A stretch of 60,000 bases of DNA, taken from Glandiceps talaboti. Its lineage: Eukaryota > Hemichordata > Enteropneusta > Spengelidae. The stretch lies in contig NC_135565.1 of the NCBI RefSeq assembly GCF_964340395.1, forward strand, positions 11,741,742-11,801,741, in the 5' to 3' direction. The translations under genes were made by a program, and so were the position numbers. The notes beneath the pieces were generated by a model. The model searched no databases and was not told the origin of the DNA. It saw only the letters and a list, made by a program, of their open reading frames with translations. How positions within the stretch are numbered: the stretch's first letter is position 1; every line of letters begins with the position of its first letter. Shown piece by piece: positions 29,049-41,268 of this stretch.

Positions 29049-31705
29049 GGGGGGGACGATGCCAGTCACGTGACACGCTATCGCGTCAGCGCAATGAAGC
29101 TCATTCAGTATTGATACACTGGCGAGTGCACTTCCTGCCTACCCCTAGCACTGTGTACTGCTGGATACAAATTCGCTGTTGACAACAGATTGACAAGGTA
29201 CATACATTTTCACGTTTCATACGTTTTAAATTCGTCTTTCCTTTATTTTTGCCATCATAATTTATTATGTGTACTGGTACCAAATCAGATCGAAAAGTAT
29301 TCAGCGACGTGACCGTGTATACCGTACCGTACGTGTACATGCCGGCCTGCAGTTCATTGTATTTGTAGTTCGGTACGGTAGGTCGCGGTCGCGTTTTTAC
29401 CAAAATGAAAAAAGCACATGGATATTCCATTTTCTAGAATCAACTTCAAGGCAGCATTTGTTGGATACCTACATGTCCATTGATAATTAATGACTGTGAT
29501 AGTTGTGACATTCAACGTCCAGCAAGCGACGTCTACGTCTAGTACGCTAGTGTGCAAGCTCGAGGTCAGATGATCAGTGCACTACGCCTGGCATAACGTA
29601 CCGCACCCGGTCTAACGCCCATAAGTTTACGTTCTTTCTGCGTTCTCTGTCTTGCCATACTTACTGAAAAATGAAGTTTCACTCGTGTCGACAAGTAAAC
29701 TATGTAGTTGTTTAACATTTTTACATGTGTATTGTTTCAGATACGTGCTGTTCCCAGTGAAATGAAACTGGTTGTGCCTTCGACGCATTTCTTGCACAGA
29801 GTGTGAGGAGTACTCCCGTAAGAAATTTTATATGTGATCGCTGCATAATGTATCCAGGGTGGCCCTAGTTATACGACAATGACACGAAAAAATGAATTAT
29901 ATAAAATAAAATAAAAATGTGAGATTTACGGTGTGTTTTTTTGTATTTATAACAACATTTCTGGCAAAGTGGTTTGTTCGAAAGTGTATGGTACTATTAC
30001 TAGTACAACGTTACATTAGGGGTAGACCATTCGATATCCTGGGGGGGGGGGCTTGGAAGATTGGTGGAGAGTCGTTATTTTTTTCCCACCTGCTTGCCTG
30101 AGAATTATTTTTTTTCTCCTTCGCCTATGCTGGCAACTTTTTTTTTCTTTGCTTCTTTGAGATATCCGGATTTTTTTTACGTCAACGTTGAACGCCTACA
30201 TTTGTTGCCACAATTTTCTGTTTGGTTTTCACACAGGGTAATACAGAGAGTAATAAGATGCTGTTCTATCACACACAGATTTTATTTAGAAAACTACATA
30301 TTTCATACATATTTGATTTTCAATTAAATAAACATCATTGACAGTTTTTATGCCATGGTATGATGACACACTGAAAATACAAATCGGAAACTTGATTGGT
30401 GAGCTCAGGCATTTAGATAGACCGGTCAGTTTCTCCAGCTTGGGGGGATGGGGGGTGTCAGTGTTATTTTCCATTGGGCCAACAAAAAGTCACTGACCCC
30501 ATGAATAAAGTTTCATAGCATCTGACAGTAAGCTGTAGAGGAAGAGCTTTGAGACTGGAATATGTGTACCTCTTGTGTGTGTGTGTGTGTGAATGGGGGG
30601 GGGGGGGGTTCTAGGGCCCTGGAGGATTTTTACTTCTAAAGGCAATGTTTAGGCCATTCACAGACACTTTCAGACAAAAATTAAGTTCTTTTATAAACTA
30701 TCCAATAGTGATAGTAAAAGTATGAAGATTACTGTTACAAAACAGTCAAGTTCACTTTTGCCCCAAAGTGCAAGATAAGTGAAGCACTGATTGTGAAACA
30801 GCCAAAAAATTACATATAACTAGTGTGGTAGCTAGGTAATACATGTATTATATGTATAGTTATGTTTGAACCCTTACATGAAGTAATATTTAAACCATTC
30901 ATGAAAGAAACAGAGACAAGAACAAATATATATATGTACCGCAGGCTAACGAAACTGACTGGTCCCTGACGTGTTTGAAACTGTTTGTCATGATTTGACA
31001 AGTGTCCTGGTTGGAGAGGTACGAGCAGGTTGAACAGTATACTCAAACCTGTGCATCATTTCCCTATCAAGATATTTTTTTTTCTAGAAGCAGTGGTCCA
31101 TCTTTTTTTTTCATCACCCACTCATATCCGGATTTTTTTTCCACTTGGCATCTTTTTTCCCCCCGAAATCTTCCAAGCCCCCCCCCCCCCAGGATATCAA
31201 ATGGTCCACCCCTTATAGGAATATGACGAGGCGTGCGTCGCCATCTTGAAATTAAGACAGTTTCGACTAGTCTTTGACGCTGCCGTATAGTCATTATTCG
31301 TGGAGCATTTAGTGGTGGCAAGATATAACGTAAATATCATGAATCAAAATGTATAAATGTTGATTTTTTTTCATTGAATACATGGTGTTCTTCTGTGAAA
31401 AAACCATCGGAAAATAGCGTTCGTCGAAAGCTCTGACTAAGTAGTTTGACCTGTCTCCTGCATTCGAACATAAATAATTTCACAACTGGACGTTTTTGAT
31501 ATTATTTAAGCAGTTTGGGATGATGCTTTATAGCTTTACAACAAATGTGGAATTTATCTTGAGAAATTATTTACATATACACTCAAAATTCATTGAAAAA
31601 CGGGAAATACTCGCTTGTACTAAGTTGTAGTGCAGCGGGGTCACGCTCTATTGTTCTAGGGGTCAAACCATATCACGTGCTAGGTATCGTGCCCCCCCCC
31701 CCTGG
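29043..31705. mobile_element. Poly-G-terminated inverted-repeat element, copy 2
   Basis: Direct second copy, nearly identical over its length, with small indels mainly in homopolymer and TG runs. It shares with copy 1 one palindromic junction at 29037-29057, a C-run and G-run flanked by TCGT and ACGA. After 31705 the flank is TTTTGACCTCG. I cannot see a clear target-site duplication between GCAATTAA on the left and TTTTGACC on the right. Confidence 0.7.
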
Positions 31706-31869
31706 TTTTGACCTCGTTGTATTTTTTTTTTGTATTTCAGTCCTTGGTCATCGTTGAGGGCGTCAGTCATATGGTCAGTCACCCGGTACACAACAATGTC
31801 AGCACAGCTCACAGTAGGGTAGAGTTCACTTCTCAGACAGAGCTCAGAGGGCGCAGAGCCTACCCTTTG

Positions 31870-32690
31870 TATTCACAACACTACATACTGGCTTTGTATT
31901 CATAGCACGACAAACTACTACATACTGGCTTTGTATTCATAGCACGACATACTACTACATACTGGCTTTGTATCCATAGCACTACATACTGGCTTTGTAT
32001 TCATAGGCATAGCACTACATACTACTACATGTACATACTGGCTTTGTATTCATAGCACTACATACTACTACATACTGGCTATATATTCATAGCACTACAT
32101 ACTACTACATACTGGCTTTGTATTCATAGCACTACATACTACTACATACTGGCTTTATATTCATAGCACTATATACTACTGCATACTGGCTGTGTATTCA
32201 TAGCACTACATACTACTACATACTGGCTTTGTATTCATAGCACTACATACTACTACTACATACTGGCTTTGTATTCATAGCACTACATACTACTACATAC
32301 TGGCTTTATATTCATAGCACTACATACTACTACATACTGGCTTTGTATTCATAGCACTACATACTACTACATACTGGCTTTGTATTCATAGCACTACATA
32401 CTACTACTACATACTGGCTTTGTATTCATCGCACTACATACTACTACATACTGGCTTTATATTCATAGCACTACATACTACTACATACTGGCTTTGTATT
32501 CATAGCACTACATACTACTACATACTGGCTTTGTATTCATAGCACGACATGCTACTACATACTGGCTTTATATTCATAGCACTACATACTACTACACACT
32601 GGCTTTGTATTCATAGCACTACATACTACTACATACTGGCTTTGTATTCATAGCACTACATACTACTACATACTGGATTTATACTCATAC
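31870..32690. repeat. 37-bp minisatellite, about 22 units
   Basis: The unit contains ACTGGCTTTGTATTCATAGC followed by ACTACATACTACTACAT. Some units are shortened (ACTACATACTGGC), others gain an extra ACT. The period is not divisible by three, so no long frame is kept. Confidence 0.95.
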
Positions 32691-33347
32691 TCATGGTTTG
32701 ATGCAATTTTAAACTTTGGCCAAATTTAATAGTTAGAAGGAGTGGGATGGGGGGGGGGGTTATGAAGCCTGGGTATAAGAATTTAGGGTTTTTTTATCTT
32801 TCATTCACGCAAAATTATGTCTTTTACGATTCACGCCGTTTAATTTATTATAAACATTCACCATCCTCGTTCGAGGATAACGATTATTCACCGATAACGC
32901 AGTATTCACAATTTACACGTTAAACTGTTAATGATTCACCATTCAGGTAAGGTATAAACGGGGCAGAGTTGACTTCTCAGACAGAGCTCAGAGGGTGCAG
33001 AGCCTACAGAGCTCAGACCCTACATTAGACCCCGAGAGGTTACTTAAAAGATATTGGCCAAATCAATCATTTCGTAAAGTTTAAAGCTATCCTGATGACC
33101 TTTCCATCATGTACAAGTTAAAACGTCCATATATGAAGATGTCACGAAATATTCCTGATAAACTTGACTTTATAATGGTTACTACAAAAGATTTTGTGGT
33201 AATCGTAACTTTATCGATCAGAGCTGAGACTGTGACCTCAGCCTTCCTCAGAGCGGAAGAATATTTGCTCAGAGCAAAGTAGTGCACTATATTTATGCTA
33301 GACTGTCGACAGTCGCTCGCACCTTTTTTTCCTACGTTTTATCTAAA
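32691..33347. other. Unassigned sequence between repeats
   Basis: It contains a G-run at 32751-32759, and near 32960-33020 a copy of CAGACAGAGCTCAGAGGG, also present at 31836-31853, so this is partly a duplicated flank of the 37-bp array. No gene is seen. Confidence 0.45.
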
Positions 33348-33461
33348 CTTAAGTTGTTGCCGCGCTCCGATCCGGCGCAATACTACTATAATCGCTATAA
33401 TCGATATCAGTATGCGATTATAGTAGTATTGCGCCGGATCGTAGTGCGGAAACGACTTAAG
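33348..33461. repeat. Hairpin palindrome with 27-bp perfect inner arms
   Basis: 33369-33395 and 33414-33440 are perfect reverse complements with an 18-base loop. The arms extend imperfectly outward to CTTAAG at both ends. It abuts the next foldback. Confidence 0.85.
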
Positions 33462-33832
33462 CTTGGGCTCAATGAGTGATCTAATCGTTGAAACAAACAA
33501 ACAAACAAACAACAAACAAACAAACAAACAACATATGAAGGTGGAATAATGTAAATAAAGGTATTTATCCATAGAAATTGACAGTCATATTGCCATCACA
33601 CTACATATAACTTTATAAGAACAGACGAGTGGTCTACAGGTAGGAACCAGTACTACTCCTCAGCTCTTATATATATAGTGTGATGGCAATATGACTGTCA
33701 ATTTCTTTAGATAGATACCTTTATTTACATTGTTACTTCATCCTATAATTTTCAACGTCATATGTTGTTTGTTTGTTTGTTTGTTTGTTTGTTTGTTTGT
33801 TTGAATGATTAGATCACTAGTTGAGTCCAAGC
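33461..33832. mobile_element. Foldback (MITE-like) element with (CAAA)n in the arms
   Basis: Arms of about 150 bases: TGATCTAATC, (AAAC)n, CATATGA, and AATTGACAGTCATATTGCCA in the left arm return in reverse complement in the right arm. The loop of about 65 bases is unrelated. No coding capacity. Confidence 0.75.
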
Positions 33833-33989
33833 CCCCTGTGGTCTGGTATGCTGTAAAGCTGTCAATGCTGCTTGCAGGTTTATTATTTTGTGTATAACTC
33901 TAGTTATCTTCCACAAATTCTGCACTTTGAAACCAAAGCCTTTATTTTGACAGTCAATGCAACCCAGTCATGCTTCAGTGCCATTTACG

Positions 33990-34646
33990 CTAAATAACAA
34001 GATACAACCCCATGCTATAGGGTTGCATTAATATGTTATTGCTGTACCTTTGTTTGACTGCTACATACCAAGATAAAACCCCATGCTATAGGGTTGCATT
34101 GATATGTACTTGCTGTATCTTTGTTTGACTGCTAAATAATAAGATACAACCCCATACTATAGGGTTGCATTGATATGTACTTGCTGTATCTTTGTTTGAC
34201 TGCTAAATAATAAGATACAACCCCATACTATAGGGTTGCATTGATATGTACTTGCTGTATCTTTGTTTGACTGCTTAATAACAAGACACAACCCCATGCT
34301 ATAGGGTTGCATTGATGTGTAATAGCTGTACCTTAGTTTACTGCTACATAACAAGATAAAACCCCATGCTATATGGTTGCAATGATATGTACTTGCTGTA
34401 TCTTTGTTTGACTGCTACATAACAAGATACAACCCCATGCTATAGGGTTGCGTGCTGTATCTTTGTTTGACTGCTAAATAATAAGATACAACCCCATGCT
34501 ATAGGGTTGCATTAATATGTTATACATGTACCTTTGTTTGACTGCTAAATAACAAGATACAACCCCATGCTATAGGGTTGCATTGATGTGTAATAGCTGT
34601 ACCTTTGTTTGACTGCTAAATAACAAGATACAACCCCATGCTATTT
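33990..34646. repeat. 71-bp tandem repeat, about 9 units
   Basis: Units contain CCCCATGCTATAGGGTTGCA and CTTTGTTTGACTGCTAAAT at 71-base spacing (for example starts at 34071, 34142, 34213). One unit near 34440 is internally deleted. Confidence 0.9.
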
Positions 34647-35463
34647 TGAAATGACCTCAAGCTCAAGCAGTAGATACAAACTTGCCACATATTGCATATT
34701 GGAGACATGAATATTTCTTATTTACTGTATATACTGATATGTCATGGCAAATGTATGGATAAGTCTGTTGTGACATTCAATACAGCTTTTGGTTCTAGTC
34801 TGTCTTGATTACTATTATTGATATTACTACTATTGTTATCATCATTTGTTGTATGCCATCACTGTTAGCTCTAAATGTGTTTTGTTACTGTTTCTGACTG
34901 TTTCTTTTTATATTTCAAACTCTGGAATATCTCAACTACTATGACACAGTCGGTCTCGATTCATTTAATTAAAGAGTCATGGTACTGTGGTAGACACTAT
35001 CACTTTCACGTGGCATCTCCATAACTAGAAACCATATTGTGAATACTATACTTCTTCACTAAAATGAGAATTCTTATTTCAAGCTAAGATTAGGCTACAT
35101 TGCATCTTTTTTCCTTGATGTGGCCGACATCATTGTTACTTCATCTATAGATATTAGTTCAATATTATTATTAAAATTATTAATAATATTATTCATTATA
35201 ATTATACTTACACACAGGTCGCGGTTACCATTTTTATCATGCGTCATTGATGACGCATAGCTGCCGTCACCTTCCCTTCATGATGCGTCCATCCTCAATT
35301 TGCATTCACATTATTAACAAAACAAGGTTACTTTCATGCCCATCATCTACACGAACCATATTTCAAATTCCTTCTCGAACCGGTGGCGCCTGAATTCATT
35401 GTATTCAAATCCTTAAAGTTAAACACGTTCATCAGGTGGAGGTAAAACGTAGTATGTAATGTG
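34647..35463. other. Intergenic sequence, nothing recognised
   Basis: AT-rich, with one small palindrome (ATGCGTCATTGATGACGCAT at 35240-35259). No supported gene. Confidence 0.4.
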
Positions 35464-35655
35464 TACGTTCTTGTACCACAACCAGGGGTTCTTATTACTT
35501 ACGAGTCGAGTAACATTTCGTCTGTTTGGGTCGACAGGCTTTGTCAAACTGTAAATCTAGCGAATGGACAGTTTGTCAAAGCCTGTCGACCTGAACAGGT
35601 GAAATGTCTGAGTTACTGGTAAGTAATAACCCTTGATCGTGGTACAAGAACGTAT
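35464..35655. mobile_element. Foldback (MITE-like) element with ~88-bp arms
   Basis: The left arm (TACGTTCTTGTACCACAACC to GTCAAACTGT) and right arm (ACAGTTTGTC to GGTACAAGAACGTA) are near-complete reverse complements with about 15 bases between them. No coding capacity. Confidence 0.8.
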
Positions 35656-36174
35656 CAATACTTCACATTGTATTAAAGATGTGGGTTATTTATTGGCAGT
35701 GTCTGTATTCGCCTTCAATTGTAATTTTACTAGAAATGCAAATTTACAGTCAAAGGTAAATTTGGTATCATAATGGAAATGAACAGCAATAAACAGTCAA
35801 CTATTATGCCAGCCGGGCATCTAGGATACCTATGTATTGACCATGACAATTAGGGTATCGATCCCTAATGGTCCACACAGCAACTTGGTATGATGTGTCT
35901 GTTGCCAGCACCAAGGTGGCCGTGTTTCCACACAATAAATTAACACTACTGAATGTGGTTGATAGAGTTGGGGAATTTGAATCCCATCTCCTTGGGGTGG
36001 GGTAGGGTGTTGAAGGAAAAAAGTAGTTATTAGTTCCAGGATAAAGTCATATCTGTGACTAGTATTTGTCTTTAATAGAGTGCTTTTAGCACCCGCACAT
36101 ATAGACATGGTGAATGTGTGGATGGGTATGTATGTATGTATGTATTCATGCATGTATAAACCCGCTAGACCAAT

Positions 36175-36248
36175 TACCTATACGTAATTTCATTTGTGTT
36201 ACCATACATGATCATGTATGGTAACTCAGAAGGAAATTACATATAGGT
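36175..36248. mobile_element. Short palindromic MITE-like element
   Basis: Arms TACCTATACGTAATTTC and GAAATTACATATAGGTA surround a perfect central palindrome, TTACCATACATG/CATGTATGGTAA. Length is 74 bases. Confidence 0.6.
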
Positions 36249-36344
36249 ATGCCCTCCACATGTTTGCTTGAAATGTTGCAGTGCTGTATAGGACGCCCTC
36301 TTTCAATATATGAACTTCATCTGAATATTGTAACCGTCATTCCA

Positions 36345-36510
36345 AATTGGATGAACAGTTTTATATTGTCTTTTCCGCATCCACTATTTCTTGCGAGAGT
36401 TTATGATTTTCGCGATTTTGTTATTTTTTCTCGCGTACGTAAAAAAAAGTTCAGGGTCGGCGTGAAAAACTAGGTGGGTCGGGTAACCGGAAGCAAACAA
36501 CTTTTTTATT
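36345..36510. repeat. Dispersed repeat family, copy 2
   Basis: Related to 10140-10350 (ACAGTTTTATATTGTCTTTT, TTCCGCATCCA, GTCGGGTAACCGGA in the same order). Confidence 0.6.
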
Positions 36511-37544
36511 ACGCTTTATTGCATACCTGCATGCAAATTATATGCAAATGAGGACGGGATCGATCACTACAATATGAAGCTGCGTAATTGCAGCCTTATG
36601 TTTTGTATGGAAATATGCCGTTTTTGATCAAATATGTCATAATAACAACACCCTATGCCATGTCAGTTCCAGTGTAGGTACTCTGGGGTGTTTGCACTTG
36701 TAAGCAGTGTTTTCGCTACGCTCGTGAAAGTACAAGCGCAGAGAACAACCGCAAGCACTCGTGCAAATACCCTGATAAATCACTCGCACTCACGAGTCAT
36801 GGGATGCTGCAATAGTTGATTATGCGCAACACACTCGGTTGGTGCAATATCTAAACTATAGCACGACTCGAGTTCATTAGGCAGCTTACACCACATCGAC
36901 TGAACTGTATGTAAATATGTATTGACCAATCAAATTTGGCCATTTGGAAAATTAGCAACTCAATGTTCACAAACATGTTTTGGAGTATCATGATTGGGTA
37001 ATCACGTATGCAAATACTACATGACCAATAAATTTCGTACATGTCGAAAACTATCAAATCATTGTTCGCAAACACCTGCTTCAAAATCTAATGATTGAAT
37101 AGTTATGTACAATTAACTACCTGTCACCTCTCAATCACGTGGTATATCTGATCTTGGGAGCAGTGCACGTCTGGGTGTTTGCTACAATACGAAAGCATGT
37201 ATTGCGACAGTGGAGAGGACCCAGAGCCCATTTAGGACTTCAGATAGCGAGGCAAAGGGAAACGCACAGGGTGAAGATGACTAGCTTTTTCAAGATTTTG
37301 GAATCTGGTTGATGACAATCCTGTAGAACGCAGATCTAGTTATACTTGTATGCACTAAAAAGTCCCCCCCCCCCAAAAAAAAATAAAATAAAATAAAATA
37401 AAAAAAATATTGTCGCTATGCACTCCTCCGTTAACCCCATTTCTACCTCTGGTGTACAACCCAAGGTTTCTCGTAATGGGGTTTGATTGAACACTTAATA
37501 TATGGCAGAAAGAACTAAATAAGACGGCAATAACTTGCCCAAAG

Positions 37545-38010
37545 TTGAATATAAGCCCTATAGACATAAATATACAAGACATGACAAAAGACGAAATTAA
37601 TTTTTGTTTATCACGTTTTGTTTGTGAAGTAAAAAAGAAGATGGCAATAATTACCCACCTTCAACTTTGTATGAGATGGTCATGCATGAGCATTCAGAAT
37701 CATTTAAATTACAAATTTCTAACTGATGATTCGTTTAAACAAATAAGGGATAGTCTAGATTATGAGATAAAATGTAAAAGTGCTGGTGTTGAGAGTGTCA
37801 GAAAACAAGAATAACCACCGAGTTTGGATAACGAAGAAACCTGTGGCGTCTCAAGTTGATAGGTGACCACACATCACAGTCCCTTGTAGATTCACTGTTA
37901 GTCTTATTCGGAATAAAATTTGCTATCCGGCGAGGGGGCCAAGAACAGAGATCGCTTAGGCCTGGCCAAATGGTGAAACAAAATATAGTGAAAGTGTGGG
38001 TAAAAATTAC
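37545..38010 (+). pseudogene. DUF3504 (Crypton-derived, ZMYM/QRICH-like) remnant, copy 1
   Basis: The plus frame reads NIQDMTKDEINFCLSRFVCE, then after a frameshift IQNHLN, FLTDDSFKQIRDSLDYEIK. After stops come LGDHTSQSLVDSLLVLFGIK and FAIRRGG. This is the block order of the DUF3504 domain, related to Crypton tyrosine recombinases and found in ZMYM/QRICH1/KCTD1-like proteins. Frameshifts and stops make it a pseudogene. The C-terminal recombinase part (H-x-x-R and Tyr region) is missing in this copy. Confidence 0.65.
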
Positions 38011-39350
38011 CTAGAATATATGGAGGACGTGTCGAAAGCCTAAAGTGGAGGGCTGGCATGTAGAAAAGTGAAACGAAAGGCCACCACGGCATTTGTAAAT
38101 ACTGACAATCCAGACCTGTGTGTCGTATTTTTGTATGACCTTTACTACCAAATGTGGTGAGTAAAAATAATAACATTTTCTAATAGTAATTTGCCGATGT
38201 ATAAGAAAATAATCCGCCATTCGGTAAAAAAATCTTTGCTTCCGTCGTAGAATGATAAATACGTACGTGTAGTTCTAAAGAAATGCAAAGAAAGTAATGT
38301 TGATTATAACAGTCATACTTGGCGTCTGTTATAATATCACTCATATCATCGGACTGCCATACGAGTACAATATGTGTATGTGTGAAGGACATACAGTAGT
38401 AATGGGTAGTAGTAATTTTCATGATTTCGTTCCATTTTTATCCCTAAAAGATCGCCTTTACACAGAAAAGCAGCAGACAGCCGTGCAATGAAACAGAAAC
38501 CCCTTACTTCGTTTTTCTGAACTTTATTTTTTTTCTCGTTCAGTGGCTAAATTGCGGACACATCGTGTGTACACATTGATACAACTTGATTACATTTACA
38601 TGTCAGTGAACACTATTTATAGATGCAACCATGACAACAGTGCATTCTTATCAGCTGTCCACCATGTTGTCGTCTTTCTTGTAAATACGTGATATTTTTT
38701 TTTATTCTACACATATTCAATTCACAATGTCGTTTTCCTATTATATTCTACTCTTTGTTTAGTTTTAGTATTAAATAAGTTCAGTTCATTAAAAAGGTTT
38801 CTATGTAGGAAGGTATGTTTCAGTTGTCTGAGAGTGCATGTTACATGTGTAAGTGTGATATGCAGCGTATGTGTACGTTCATTCTGTATGAGTGTGACCT
38901 TTTGACCCTGCCCCGTCCCATCTCGATGCAGATTGCATATCTGAACTGACCGCATATCCGAACTAAATGCATGTCCCTGTAAGCGTTCAGATAATCGACA
39001 TTTTACTGTACTTCCTAAACTTCTAATCGAAAATCTAAAAAGACACGATCTCTCTCTTTATTCATCTGCGCATCAGTGTATGAAATTTGAAAATGATAAG
39101 TCCATATTTGACGAAATTGAAACGATGATAATTATTTCACCTGTTTGTGAACTCCGCGCTCATTGTAAACCTATTTTAAGGCCAAGAAAACAATTGTTTT
39201 CTGGTGAGTTCGAATCACTTAAATACCCTGCCTCGCTCTTCTTTTTTCTTGTGTTTGTGCAGCCAATGCAGAGTGCAGATCCAAGGGAAACACAAAATAA
39301 GGTTGGCATGAAACCCCTGAAAACAGAGTCTTTCTCAGTAGTGTAGAGCA
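38011..39350. other. Non-coding part of duplication unit 1
   Basis: To about 38460 it matches 46470-46920 of unit 2. Beyond that I see no gene; the 88-codon frame at 39080-39346 is unrecognised. Confidence 0.45.
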
Positions 39351-39476
39351 TGAGTATAAAGTTGGCATCAGATTCAGATTTGGATCTGAGGCCATCTGAC
39401 GCTCAATATAACGTTCATAAGATAACGCTACCTGAATCTGAATCTGAATCTGAATCTGACACCAACTTTACACTCA
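39351..39476. mobile_element. Short terminal-inverted-repeat element
   Basis: 28-base ends, TGAGTATAAAGTTGGCATCA... and its complement with one or two mismatches, enclose about 70 bases that include a (GAATCT)n run. No coding capacity; it is not present at the matching place in unit 2. Confidence 0.6.
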
Positions 39477-41268
39477 TTTGATCGATTAATTACTCAAATT
39501 GGTCATTAATATTCATCGGATTATTACTAAAACCTAATCATTTCCGGCCATTACCCTAAGGAACATGTCTATGAAATTTCGTTTGAATTGATGCAGCCGT
39601 TTTTTCGGAAATGGTGATACACACACACACACACACACAGACTTCATCAGTATATTATCACCTTCCTTACGGAAGGTAAAAATTCTACAATTTCAGAGAA
39701 CAGGAGTATTGAGCAAGAATGTCATGTTAGCAGTTTGCTGCAGGAATGCCACTAAAATCACCAAATCGGAAGACAGTCATACTGAGAAAGTTGTAGAACA
39801 GAAGATAATTAAAAGCAAACAGAGTGAAGCACGAATTCGGGATTACACGTCGAAGTGAAGATTAATCACACGGATGGAAATGTGATATCTGTAAATCCTG
39901 ACAAGGAATAATGTATGTACTTTTGAGCAAATATGTGGATACAAATAAATATTTTCCCATCTTCTCTTGCTTGATTGGTGTTGTTCGCTCTGTACAAGTG
40001 TGTGCAGTGCAATATTGTAACGTGCAGTGCATTATCTAGTTATTGCATTGTGCCCGTGCAATATCTAGATATTGCACTTGACGAGTCCAATGTTACACAA
40101 TGTCGATAGCATCGTGACATAATGCACTATAGGAACAACGTGTTTAGACACGTGAAGTAGTGCAAGTCATTATTGTGTAGGAGTGTAATGAAGTCAATTA
40201 ATAGTAACACACAAGGCAAATCATACAGTAACAATAACCCAATCAAAAGACAACCTCGGCTTTTGCCATCAAAAACTCGGCAAATTAACACTTTTCTGCA
40301 TGTTAAATAAAGGAAATTTTTTTCTTTTGGGGAAAACATAGATATATAGTTTTATCCAACACTGTATGTACAATTACTTTTTTTTTCCACTGTAACCTCT
40401 CTATATTGTCAATGTGTCCTATTTTGTTTAAGGTGACTTATAAGCCCGATGGGCTGGGAGGTATTTTATTACCTTATGCCACTATAATAAAATTACTTAC
40501 TATATGGCGATCATGTTTTGTTTTCTTTCTATTTCTTTGAAACCTAAGGCTACAACTCGCTGTAGATTAATTTTTAGATAAGTAGATTTAGTCCACTTTT
40601 CCATTACAATAGAACAGTAGACAAAATAGTTATTTAATACAGACCCCATAAGAAATTAATTGCATATAAATTATACTTCTATACATTGATATTGTCAGTG
40701 TTTAAATTTTGTGTATATTGTTGTAAATGTCAAAAGCGACCATTTGGTTTTGGAGGTTGCACAATACTACTTGGAGACAAGGTACGGGAGTGTTTGTTGC
40801 TAAGGAGATCAAAGGTGTTGCTATTATTGATACATAAACGGGTATAACTGTTATAATGTTTCAGTTATCACAGATGTCGTTTCTCTTGTCACAATTGAAA
40901 GATAGCTGGTGGACACCTCTCCAAATAATCGTCGAGTCCAAAGAAATCATAAACACTCATTTGCTTCTCCGCTTCCACGTATGTACATGTCAGAAAAAGT
41001 AACCAATTAACGAGACTCCACTAAATATTGTATTGTCCACTGCTCCTTTAAGAAGCTTAAGGGCAGTGTGCTTTCACTCACATTAGGCATTGGTCAATCT
41101 ACAATTGACCACTCCAAGCCCTCAAACTCAATAGACTACTAATTATCACGGCAGATCTATCATTGTCTTAATAGACTCTCTCATCACTAGACAACGTCTG
41201 TTGTACATGTTAGTACATCTAGGATTGCTGTCACACTTTTTGGAATACGCTGTCTTCGGAGATTTACC
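39477..41268. other. 5' region of GPCR copy 1
   Basis: It holds a short (CA)n near 39620, sequence matching unit 2 at 39700-39900 and from 40490 on, and AGCCCGATGGGCTGGGAGGT near 40444 followed by AATAAAATTAC, which resembles a retroelement 3' tail. No other gene is visible. Confidence 0.45.

Larger units (their letters stand above)
35656..37544. other. Intergenic region with small repeats
   Basis: It holds a short (TATG)n at about 36126-36143, a small palindromic element and one dispersed repeat copy, annotated separately, and an A-rich/C-rich run near 37364-37408. The 107-codon minus frame at 35830-36153 is not recognised. Confidence 0.4.

Noticed and set aside
26443-29430. Duplicate 109-codon minus frames as a possible transposase
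   Set aside because: Conservation between copies is explained by the recent duplication; no catalytic motif is visible.
35830-36153. 107-codon minus frame
   Set aside because: Begins in a TATG microsatellite and shows no domain.
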